Assembly (NCBI RefSeq): GCF_016925675.1
Contig: NZ_CP070506.1
Span: 4,772,501-4,836,500 of the forward strand
DNA from: Pseudomonas hygromyciniae
Lineage (GTDB): Bacteria; Pseudomonadota; Gammaproteobacteria; Pseudomonadales; Pseudomonadaceae
DNA: 64,000 nucleotides
Direction: 5' to 3'
The translations under genes and the position numbers were made by a program. The notes below the pieces were generated by a model. It worked only from the letters and a program-made list of their open reading frames with translations. It searched no databases and was not told the DNA's origin. Below are positions 1 to 7,452 of this stretch, piece after piece. Each line of letters begins with the position of its first letter. Position 1 is the stretch's first letter.

Positions 1-179
1 ACACCACCTTGGGCGCCAGCGCCGGGTATCGCTTCAACCTGGGTGGCAGCCAATGGCTGGCGTTCGTCAATGGCGAGAACCTGACCAACCAGACCGTGCG
101 TTATGCCAGCTCGATCCTGCGCGATATTGCGCCGGCGCCAGGGCGTAGTGTGCAGGTGGGCTTGCGCACGACCTTCTAA
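1..179 (+). CDS. TonB-dependent receptor, C-terminal end (partial)
   Basis: The window opens inside a gene read in the frame starting at base 3. About 58 residues remain. They include AGYRF and the motif NGENLTNQTVRYASS, and end in a terminal Phe (LRTTF), as expected for the last beta-strands of an outer-membrane barrel. The NxxNLTNxxxR pattern followed by a final aromatic residue is typical of TonB-dependent siderophore or carbohydrate receptors. The substrate cannot be told from this fragment. The oprB and gcd genes that follow, and my recollection of the same order in P. putida, suggest a receptor gene next to the glucose oxidation genes. Confidence 0.7.
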   Translation, partial: TTLGASAGYRFNLGGSQWLAFVNGENLTNQTVRYASSILRDIAPAPGRSVQVGLRTTF

Positions 180-196
180 CAGACACTGATTAACCC

Positions 197-286
197 TGTG
201 GGAGCGGGCTTGCTCGCGAAAGCGGTGGGTCAGTCGCCAAATAGAGTGACTGACCCAGCGCTTTCGCGAGCAAGCCCGCTCACACA
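197..286. repeat. REPIN-type inverted repeat pair
   Basis: Two inverted REP arms, GTGGGAGCGGGCTTGCTCGC and its complement, flank a shorter inner inverted repeat (GGGTCAGTC / GACTGACCC). It lies directly downstream of the TonB receptor stop codon. It probably folds into a long hairpin in the transcript and may protect or end it. Confidence 0.9.
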
Positions 287-491
287 TGAGATATGCGGTA
301 TTGCGTCGCACTGTTACCAAATCCGAAAGAATCCATCTTGCGATTAGCGCTTTCTCTCCCCGAGCCGGCGCTTTATCCTTGTCGGCAACAACCTGAAACG
401 TTTCATCTGCCGCTCAAACCTGACGCGCTGGCACCCCGCCGGTCGCCGTTTGCGTACTAAAACCAAAAACTATTAAGACCTGCCCTTGCCT
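287..491 (+). other. Upstream region of the porin gene
   Basis: With the REPIN before it, this makes a gene-free stretch of 312 bases ahead of the porin. It must contain the oprB promoter. I see no convincing sigma-70 or sigma-54 boxes and no strong ribosome binding site, only TAAGACC about 13 bases before the ATG. Confidence 0.4.
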
Positions 492-1829
492 ATGCCTGCT
501 TTCCCAACACTGCGCCTGTGCGCTGCGCTGCTGCCTTTGTGCCTGATCACCTGTGCCCAGGCCGCCCCTGCCTTTGACCGCGAGTCGCCGTGGATGCTGG
601 GCGATTTCGGCGGTTCCCGGACAGCGCTGTCTGAACAAGGCTACGACTTCAAGATCGACTACACCGGCGAGATGGGCAGCAACCTGCACGGCGGCTCGAA
701 CCACGACCGCACTGCGCGCTACAGCGATCAATGGGCCTTCGGCAGTCACCTGGACTTGCAGAAGATCCTTGGCTGGCATGACGCCGAGTTCCAACTGACG
801 ATCACCGAGCGCAGTGGCAATAACATCAGCAACGACCGCATCAACGACCCACGGGTCGGTGGCTTTACCTCGTCCCAGGAAGTCTGGGGCCGTGGCCAGA
901 CCTGGCGCCTGACGCAGATGTGGTACCAGCAGAAATTCTTCGACCAGAAGCTGGATATCAAGGCCGGGCGTTTTGGCGAAGGCGAGGACTTCAACAGCTT
1001 CCCCTGCGACTTCCAGAACTTGGCGTTCTGTGGCTCCCAGGTGGGCAACTGGGTCGGCGGCATCTGGTACAACTGGCCCGTCAGCCAGTGGGCACTGCGG
1101 GTCAAATACCACCTGACGCCCGAGCTGTACGCGCAGATCGGCGCCTATGAACAGAACCCGTCCAACCTCGATCGCGGCAATGGCTTCAAGCTCAGCGGCA
1201 GCGGCACCCAAGGCGCCCTGCTGCCGGTGGAGCTGGTGTGGACGCCCAAGCTCAACGGCCTGCCAGGCGAATACCGCGCTGGCTATTACTACAGTAGCGC
1301 CAAGGCCAGCGATGTGTACAAGGACCGCAACGACCAGCCCGCCGCCGTCAGTGGCGAGGCCTATCGCAGCGCCTCCAGCAAGCACGGTGTGTGGTTGGGC
1401 GTGCAGCAGCAGGTCACGAGCCTGGCCAGCGACAACAGCCGTGGCTTGAGCGTGTTCGCCAACGCGACGATGCACGATAAAAAAACCAACGCTGTGGATA
1501 ACTATGTCCAGGCCGGGGTGGTTTACAAAGGTCCCTTCGATGCCCGCGCCAAGGACGATATCGGCTTTGCCGTGGCCCGCGTCCACGTCAACCCGGCGTA
1601 TCGCAAGAACGCCCAGGCCAGTAACCAGTCCCGCGCGGTCTACGACTTTGACGACGCCGCCTACCTGCCGGTGCAAGACACCGAATACAGCGCCGAACTG
1701 TATTACGGCGTGCACGTCAGCAACTGGCTGACGGTGCGCCCGAACCTGCAATACATCCGTCATCCAGGGGCCGTCGCCCAGGTGGATGACGCGCTGGTCG
1801 GCGGGATCAAGCTGCAAGCGTCCTTCTGA
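492..1829 (+). CDS. oprB: Carbohydrate-selective outer-membrane porin, OprB family
   Basis: This is a 445-residue secreted protein with a signal peptide (MPAFPTLRLCAALLPLCLIT, then a cleavage region CAQA-AP). The mature part starts FDRESPWMLGDFGGSRTAL, with the W-L-GD-GG-R opening typical of OprB porins, and ends in a Phe suited to BAM recognition. OprB forms a beta-barrel that lets glucose and other sugars into the periplasm. An in-frame TTG lies 6 bases upstream, but ATG at 492 gives the better signal peptide. The gene sits 100 bases before gcd, so glucose entry and periplasmic oxidation are genetically linked. Pseudomonas carry several OprB paralogues, and this one is the gcd-linked type. 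Confidence 0.88.
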   Translation: MPAFPTLRLCAALLPLCLITCAQAAPAFDRESPWMLGDFGGSRTALSEQGYDFKIDYTGEMGSNLHGGSNHDRTARYSDQWAFGSHLDLQKILGWHDAEFQLTITERSGNNISNDRINDPRVGGFTSSQEVWGRGQTWRLTQMWYQQKFFDQKLDIKAGRFGEGEDFNSFPCDFQNLAFCGSQVGNWVGGIWYNWPVSQWALRVKYHLTPELYAQIGAYEQNPSNLDRGNGFKLSGSGTQGALLPVELVWTPKLNGLPGEYRAGYYYSSAKASDVYKDRNDQPAAVSGEAYRSASSKHGVWLGVQQQVTSLASDNSRGLSVFANATMHDKKTNAVDNYVQAGVVYKGPFDARAKDDIGFAVARVHVNPAYRKNAQASNQSRAVYDFDDAAYLPVQDTEYSAELYYGVHVSNWLTVRPNLQYIRHPGAVAQVDDALVGGIKLQASF

Positions 1830-1929
1830 ATCGCAATAAACGCAATTAGCCCTGAACCAAGCCCGCGTGCAAACGTCATCTACAGTGAACAAGCGCGGGA
1901 CTACTTTAAACGTCACGGAGAATCACACT

Positions 1930-4341
1930 ATGAGCACTGATGGTGCTTCAAGTCCAAGCCGCCTGCTGCCCAGGCTGCTGGGGATCTTGCTGCTGATTAT
2001 GGGCCTGGCCTTGTTGGCCGGGGGCATCAAGCTGAGCATGCTCGGCGGGTCGCTGTACTACCTGCTGGCCGGTATCGGCATCACCCTGACCGGCGTCCTG
2101 CTGCTGGCCACCCGCCGTGCGGCGCTGGGCCTGTACGCGCTGGTGCTGTTCGCCAGTACCGTGTGGGCCCTGTGGGAAGTTGGCCTGGACTGGTGGCAGT
2201 TGGTGCCGCGCCTGGCCCTGCTGTTCGGCCTGGGCGTCGTCATGCTGCTGCCGTGGTTCCGCCGCCCCCTGTTGCGCGGTCAACCTGCCCCGCTGGGCAC
2301 CGCCGCGCTGAGCGTGGCCGTGGTGCTGGCCGGTGCAACCGCCGTGGCCAGCCAGTTCACCAACCCCGGTGAAATCAAGGGCCAACTGGACCGCGATGCG
2401 GTACCGGGCATGACCAATGCCGCGCCGGCCCAGGCCGATGGCGACTGGAACTCCTATGGCCGTTCGGCCTTCGGTGATCGTTACTCGCCATTGGCGCAGA
2501 TCACCCCGGAAAATGCCCACAAGCTGGTACCCGCCTGGACCTATCGCACCGGCGACCTGCCTGGCCCGGGCGATCCCGGTGAAACCACCGCGGAAAACAC
2601 CCCGCTGAAAGTCAACGGCATGCTCTACGTGTGCACGCCGCACAGCCAGGTGATTGCCCTTGACCCGGATACCGGCAAGGAAATCTGGCGTTTCGACCCT
2701 AAGCTCTCGACGCAAAAAGCCGCGAACTTCAAGGGTTGGGCCCACATGACCTGCCGTGGCGTGACCTATCACGACGACGCCGCCTATGCCGCCACCGAGC
2801 AAAGCCCGGCCACTGACGCCGCCGCGCCAGCCGCCAATGCCTGCCCGCGCCGGATCTTCCTGCCGACCGCCGACACCCGCCTGATCGCACTGAACGCCGA
2901 CACCGGCAAGATGTGCGAAGACTTCGGCGACAAAGGCCAGGTCGACCTGGGCGCCAACATCGGCACCTTCGCCCCAGGTGGCTACTACTCCACCTCGCCG
3001 CCTGCCGTCACCAAGAACCTGGTGGTGATTGGCGGTCACGTCACCGATAACGTCTCCACCGACGAACCGAGCGGCGTGATCCGCGCGTTCGACGTGCACA
3101 CCGGCAAGCTGGTGTGGAACTGGGACAGCGGCAACCCGGACGACACCACGCCGATTGCCGAGGGCAAGACCTACACCCGCAACTCCCCCAACATGTGGTC
3201 GATGTTCGCCGTCGATGAAAAACTCGGCATGCTCTACCTGCCGATGGGCAACCAGACCCCGGACCAGTTCGGTGGCTACCGCACGCCTGCGTCGGAGCTG
3301 CACGCTGCCGGCCTGACCGCGCTGGATATCGACACCGGTAAAGTGCGCTGGCACTACCAGTTCACCCACCATGACCTGTGGGACATGGACGTGGGCGGCC
3401 AGCCGAGCCTGATCGACATCAAAACCGCTGCCGGCGTGAAGCAAGCCGTGATGACCTCGACCAAGCAAGGCAGCATCTACGTGCTGGACCGTGCGACCGG
3501 CGAGCCAGTGGTGCCGATCAATGAGATCCCTGTGCCGCAAGGCGCGGTCGCGGGCGATCACACCTCGCCAACCCAGCCCAAGTCCGACCTCAACTTCATG
3601 CCACCGCCCCTCAAGGAACGTGACATGTGGGGTGTGACCCCGTTCGACCAACTGCTGTGCCGGATCGACTTCAAGTCCCTGCGCTACGACGGCCCGTTCA
3701 CCCCGCCATCGCTGCAAGGCTCGATTGTCTACCCAGGCAACTTCGGCGTGTTCGACTGGGGCGGCATCTCGGTTGACCCGGTGCGCCAGATCGCGTTCGT
3801 CAACCCAAGCTACATGGCGTTCAAATCGACCATGATCCCGGCCGAGAAAATCGCCGCCATGGGCCCGCGTGTCAGCGAGACCGAAGGCGTTCAGCCGAAC
3901 AAAGGCACCCCTTATGGCGTGGTCCTGGAAGCGATGCTCTCGCCCATGGGCCTGCCGTGCCAGGCTCCGGCCTGGGGTTATGTGGCAGCCGTGGACTTGA
4001 CCAACAACAAGACCATCTGGATGCACAAGAACGGCACCGTGCGCGACAGCTCGCCGGTTCCCATCCCGCTGAGCATGGGCGTGCCAAGCCTGGGCGGGAC
4101 CTTCACCACTGCCGGTGGCGTGTCCTTCCTCAGCGGCACCCTCGACCAGTACCTGCGTGCCTATGACGTGAAAAACGGCAAACAGCTGTGGGAAGGCCGC
4201 CTGCCTGCAGGCGCGCAAACCACCCCGATGACCTACACCGGCAAGGACGGCAAGCAGTACGTGCTGGTCGTGGCGGGCGGTCATGGTTCCCTGGGGACCA
4301 AGCAGGGTGACTATGTGATGGCGTTCAAACTGGCCGACTAA
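1930..4341 (+). CDS. gcd: Membrane-bound PQQ-dependent glucose dehydrogenase
   Basis: This 803-residue enzyme oxidises glucose to gluconolactone in the periplasm and passes electrons to ubiquinone. Residues 15-135 form about five transmembrane helices. The rest is an eight-bladed PQQ beta-propeller with repeated tryptophan-docking segments such as ALDPDTGKEIWRFDPK, AFDVHTGKLVWNWDSGN and ALDIDTGKVRWHYQFTHHD. The length matches Gcd (about 800). ATG at 1930 was chosen because GGAG lies 9 bases before it. A longer open frame from 1867 has no ribosome binding site. A strong terminator follows the stop. PQQ and Ca are required as known for the family. Gluconate production by this route underlies phosphate solubilisation in these bacteria. 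Confidence 0.95.
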   Translation: MSTDGASSPSRLLPRLLGILLLIMGLALLAGGIKLSMLGGSLYYLLAGIGITLTGVLLLATRRAALGLYALVLFASTVWALWEVGLDWWQLVPRLALLFGLGVVMLLPWFRRPLLRGQPAPLGTAALSVAVVLAGATAVASQFTNPGEIKGQLDRDAVPGMTNAAPAQADGDWNSYGRSAFGDRYSPLAQITPENAHKLVPAWTYRTGDLPGPGDPGETTAENTPLKVNGMLYVCTPHSQVIALDPDTGKEIWRFDPKLSTQKAANFKGWAHMTCRGVTYHDDAAYAATEQSPATDAAAPAANACPRRIFLPTADTRLIALNADTGKMCEDFGDKGQVDLGANIGTFAPGGYYSTSPPAVTKNLVVIGGHVTDNVSTDEPSGVIRAFDVHTGKLVWNWDSGNPDDTTPIAEGKTYTRNSPNMWSMFAVDEKLGMLYLPMGNQTPDQFGGYRTPASELHAAGLTALDIDTGKVRWHYQFTHHDLWDMDVGGQPSLIDIKTAAGVKQAVMTSTKQGSIYVLDRATGEPVVPINEIPVPQGAVAGDHTSPTQPKSDLNFMPPPLKERDMWGVTPFDQLLCRIDFKSLRYDGPFTPPSLQGSIVYPGNFGVFDWGGISVDPVRQIAFVNPSYMAFKSTMIPAEKIAAMGPRVSETEGVQPNKGTPYGVVLEAMLSPMGLPCQAPAWGYVAAVDLTNNKTIWMHKNGTVRDSSPVPIPLSMGVPSLGGTFTTAGGVSFLSGTLDQYLRAYDVKNGKQLWEGRLPAGAQTTPMTYTGKDGKQYVLVVAGGHGSLGTKQGDYVMAFKLAD

Positions 4342-4354
4342 ACCGGCCAGCAAC

Positions 4355-4385
4355 AAAAAAGCCCCGGAATTCCGGGGCTTTTTAT
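4355..4385 (+). terminator. Rho-independent terminator after gcd
   Basis: The perfect stem AGCCCCGG-AATT-CCGGGGCT is preceded by an A run and followed by TTTTTATTT, 13 bases after the gcd stop. Confidence 0.93.
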
Positions 4386-4402
4386 TTGCAATACAACCCA
4401 AC

Positions 4403-4702
4403 TGTGGGAGCTGGCTTGCGTGCGGTAGACATAGTTATCCACACAACTTTCAGAAACTGACGAATTCTCCTGTGGCGAGCGGGCTTGTCGGAACGCCGCA
4501 TCGCCCGCGCTGGGCTGCGAAGCAGCCCCAAACCAGCCGCTGCGGTACATCTGATACACCGCATTCGACTTACTGGGGCCGCTTCGCAGCCCAGCGCGGG
4601 CGATGCGGCGTTCCGACAAGCCCGCTCGCCACAACAGCCCTGTCTGCTTGGTTTTAAGTTGTGTGGATAGCTATGTCTACCGCACGCAAGCCAACTCCCA
4701 CA
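4403..4702. repeat. Nested repeat: one inverted-repeat element inside another
   Basis: The outer arms, 4403-4446 and 4658-4702, are near-perfect inverted copies starting TGTGGGAGCTGGCTTGCGTG. Inside them, 4471-4633 is a complete second element with arms GTGGCGAGCGGGCTTGTCGG and GGGCTGCGAAGCAGCCCC and their complements. Short unique spacers (4447-4470 and 4634-4657) separate the two. The open frames across this stretch are by-products of the palindromes. It separates convergent gcd and the GGDEF/EAL gene. Confidence 0.9.
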
Positions 4703-4716
4703 CAAACCCACACATT

Positions 4717-7053
4717 TCAAACGGTACTGCGGTCGCGGCGCATCCATATCTCAAAGGCCATGGCATTCAGTGGCCGGCTGATCAGGTAGCCCTGGGCCGT
4801 GTCGCAATTCCATTGTTTAAGCAGCCTCAGGCTCGGCTCGAACTCCACCCCTTCGGCCACGACCTTGAGCCCCAGGTTGTGGCTCATCTCGATGGTCGAA
4901 CGCACGATCACCGCGTCGCCGCTGGTGCTGTCGAGGTTGCGCACGAAGGACTGGTCGATCTTCAGTTCCTGCACCGGCAGGCGCTGCAATTGGGCCAGGG
5001 ACGAATAGCCCGTGCCGAAATCGTCCACCGACAGGCTGATGCCACAGCCGCGCAGTTGCTCGAGGATGCGCAAGGCCTGTTCCGGGTTGTGCATGATCGC
5101 GCTTTCGGTAATCTCGAAAATCAATTGCCCAGCCAACACCCCGTGCAATTCCAGCAGCTCAGTCACGCGCGGCGCCAGCCCTTCGTCGCCCAGGTCGTCT
5201 ACCGAGATGTTCACCGACAGTTGCACCTCCAGCCCGCGCACGCTCCACTCTGCCAACTGGCGGATGGCTTCTTCAATCACCCAGTGAGTCAGGCTGGCCA
5301 TGCTGCCGGAGCGTTCGGCCAAGGGGATGAATTCGGCGGGGGACACCAGGCCCAGGGTCGGGTGCTCCCAGCGCAACAGCGCTTCGGCCTGGCGCACGTA
5401 GCCGTGGCGCAGGTCGAGCTTGGGCTGATAACACAGGAACAATTCGTCTTCGATGGCGGCACGCCGCAGGTCGCGGATCAGGCTGATCTGGCGTTGATGG
5501 GCAAGGTCACGGTCCTGTTGATAGATCTGCAAGTAGCCGGGCAGCGCGGCGGCATCGTGGCGGGCAATGGCGGCGCGGCTGATCAGTTCTTCAACCTGCA
5601 GGCCATCTTCGGGGTAGGCGGCAATGCCCATGCTCACTTCGTGGCGCAGCTCATCGCCGCCGACCCGCTGTGGCTCGGTGAGTAGGCTGTAGAGGCGGTC
5701 GGCGCGGGCCACGGCGCTGTCGAGCTTGGTGTTTTCCAGCAACACGAGGAATTCGCTGCCGGTAATGCGCGCCGCCGAATCCCCCGCCGCCAGGCTCGAT
5801 AGCAGGCAGCGGCTGGCTTCACGCAGCATTTCCTCGACGCCCTGGGGACCGAAGCCTTCGTTGATCACCCGGTAGTTTTCAATCCCCAGGTACAGCAACA
5901 CCACCGGCCGCCGCGCACTGATCGCACTGCCCAGGCGCTCCATGGCCAGGGCGCGGTTGGGTAGCCCCGTCAGGGCATCGTGCAAGGCGTTATGGGCCAG
6001 TTGCCGTTCACGCACGGCAATGCCGCTCTGCATCGCATTGAAGCCACGGGCCAGCAGGCCGAACTCATCCTTGCCACGCACCGCAACGGGTGTGCGGTAA
6101 TCACCGGCGCCGATGCGCTCGGCCGCCTGCACCAGGGCATCCAGCGGGCGCGATACGCGGCGCGCCATCAACAGTGCACCCGCCAGAGAAACCATCAAGG
6201 CCGCCAGGGCAATCCCGAGAAATTGCCGGTCCAGCGGCGCGAAGGATTGCAGGGCATGGTCCAGCGGGCTTTGCAGCAAAGCCATGACTTGCCCGCCATC
6301 GCCGGTGTTGGCCAGGGCCAGCACCTGGCTGAGAAAACGCTGGCCGCGCAATTCGCTCATCTGCGCCAATTCGTTGGTGCCCGAGTCCAGCAGCACCTGG
6401 ATGATGGCCGGGCGGTCGGCCGCGGGCTGGGTGCTGACCAAGGCACCTGGCTGGCCGTTGTCCACGCTCATGAACGACACTTCCAGATTGCTCAGGGAGC
6501 GTAATTCGGCGGCGAATACCTCATCCATGGCGAACCCCATGACCACCCGGGCGATGGGCAGCGGGTCGAGGACATCTTCCTGGACCAACAAGAAAGGGCG
6601 GCCGGCCAGGGCGACGATGAGAATTTGCAAGGTATTGCGCCGGGCATGGCGCAACGCTTGAGCATAGGGAAAGGCTTGTTGGGCGGGCACCCCATCGAGG
6701 GTACTGACGATCACCTGCCCATCGAGCCCCAGCACAAACACCTCGCTGCTGCGGATCCCCGCGCCATGGCGCTGCAGGGCCGCGAGAATCTGTGCCGGCT
6801 GGCCTGCGGCAACCGCGCGGCGAAACTGCTCGTCCACCGTGAGCCAGTCCAGCCCGTATTCCAGGCGGCGGCCACGCAAGTCCAGCAAGCGCTCGAACAC
6901 TCGACTGCCGGTCTCCAATTGCACTAGGGCCTGGTTTTCCACTGCGCGGGAGGTAGCGCCCTGGACGGCGAAATACACCGCGCCCACCACGACCAGCAGC
7001 AGTAACGCCAACACCCCCGCCAGACGGGTCTGGAAGGCGTGACGCCACTTCAT
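4717..7053 (-). CDS. Membrane protein with HAMP, degenerate GGDEF and intact EAL domains
   Basis: This 778-residue protein of the c-di-GMP system has a transmembrane helix at about 12-32, a periplasmic sensor region at about 33-275, a second helix at about 277-297, HAMP (about 300-350), GGDEF (about 355-500) and EAL (about 520-778). The GGDEF signature reads TGSEF, so cyclase activity is unlikely. The EAL domain has EALLRW, VNIS, FEITES, DDFGTGYSSL, KIDQSF and VAEGVE, as in active phosphodiesterases. ATG at 7053 is preceded by a perfect AGGAGG; in-frame starts further upstream lack one. The layout resembles LapD-like and dCACHE-linked regulators, and the ligand is unknown. The gene sits between gcd and asrA, which I recall as neighbours in P. 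putida, so it looks like an insertion. Confidence 0.88.
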   Translation of the reverse strand: MKWRHAFQTRLAGVLALLLLVVVGAVYFAVQGATSRAVENQALVQLETGSRVFERLLDLRGRRLEYGLDWLTVDEQFRRAVAAGQPAQILAALQRHGAGIRSSEVFVLGLDGQVIVSTLDGVPAQQAFPYAQALRHARRNTLQILIVALAGRPFLLVQEDVLDPLPIARVVMGFAMDEVFAAELRSLSNLEVSFMSVDNGQPGALVSTQPAADRPAIIQVLLDSGTNELAQMSELRGQRFLSQVLALANTGDGGQVMALLQSPLDHALQSFAPLDRQFLGIALAALMVSLAGALLMARRVSRPLDALVQAAERIGAGDYRTPVAVRGKDEFGLLARGFNAMQSGIAVRERQLAHNALHDALTGLPNRALAMERLGSAISARRPVVLLYLGIENYRVINEGFGPQGVEEMLREASRCLLSSLAAGDSAARITGSEFLVLLENTKLDSAVARADRLYSLLTEPQRVGGDELRHEVSMGIAAYPEDGLQVEELISRAAIARHDAAALPGYLQIYQQDRDLAHQRQISLIRDLRRAAIEDELFLCYQPKLDLRHGYVRQAEALLRWEHPTLGLVSPAEFIPLAERSGSMASLTHWVIEEAIRQLAEWSVRGLEVQLSVNISVDDLGDEGLAPRVTELLELHGVLAGQLIFEITESAIMHNPEQALRILEQLRGCGISLSVDDFGTGYSSLAQLQRLPVQELKIDQSFVRNLDSTSGDAVIVRSTIEMSHNLGLKVVAEGVEFEPSLRLLKQWNCDTAQGYLISRPLNAMAFEIWMRRDRSTV

Positions 7054-7394
7054 CCGTTTGCCTCCTGTCAGCGTGCCCGCGCCCCAGCTCAAGCGCCCTT
7101 TTGTCATAAGCATCCCTCACGACTGCAGACCCGGTGTCAAATAAACGTCCCTTTTTTCAGGACATTCGGAAAACCCAGATTAGTCCCCGCCGGGCAGAAG
7201 TAAACCTAATAAACACGGGAGATTGGCCGACATTATTTTGACGACAGATCACCGTCTAAAAGGTCCGGATTGGCCGCAAAACGCCCCTTGTTTGGTGTCG
7301 GTGCGGCGCGCCAATTCAACTTGCCCGCTCCCAAGGGGCTAGTGCAGTGAAATTCGAAAATGTCATGCAATTTGTTGCTAACCACGCGCCGCCA
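7054..7394. other. Divergent intergenic region, GGDEF/EAL gene and asrA
   Basis: About 340 bases are more AT-rich than the flanks. They must hold the promoter of the minus-strand GGDEF/EAL gene, but I found no clear -35/-10 pair. A weak hairpin CCTTTTTTCAGG lies near 7151. The asrA promoter is listed separately. Confidence 0.4.
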
Positions 7395-7422
7395 TTGAAA
7401 CCACCACTGACCTGCCCCATCT
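7395..7422 (+). promoter_or_regulatory. Sigma-32 (RpoH) type promoter for asrA
   Basis: TTGAAA at 7395-7400, 14 bases, then CCCCATCT at 7415-7422. The sigma-32 consensus is CTTGAAA, 11-15 bases, CCCCATnT, so this is almost exact. It would start transcription near 7430, giving a leader of about 25 bases before the ATG at 7453. Confidence 0.75.
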
Positions 7423-7452
7423 AACCTCCATACTTCACCATGCAGGTGCCCC

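Noticed and set aside
4338..4747. Several 60-120 codon frames across the nested repeat.
   Set aside because: They arise from the palindromic elements; their products repeat each other because the DNA does.
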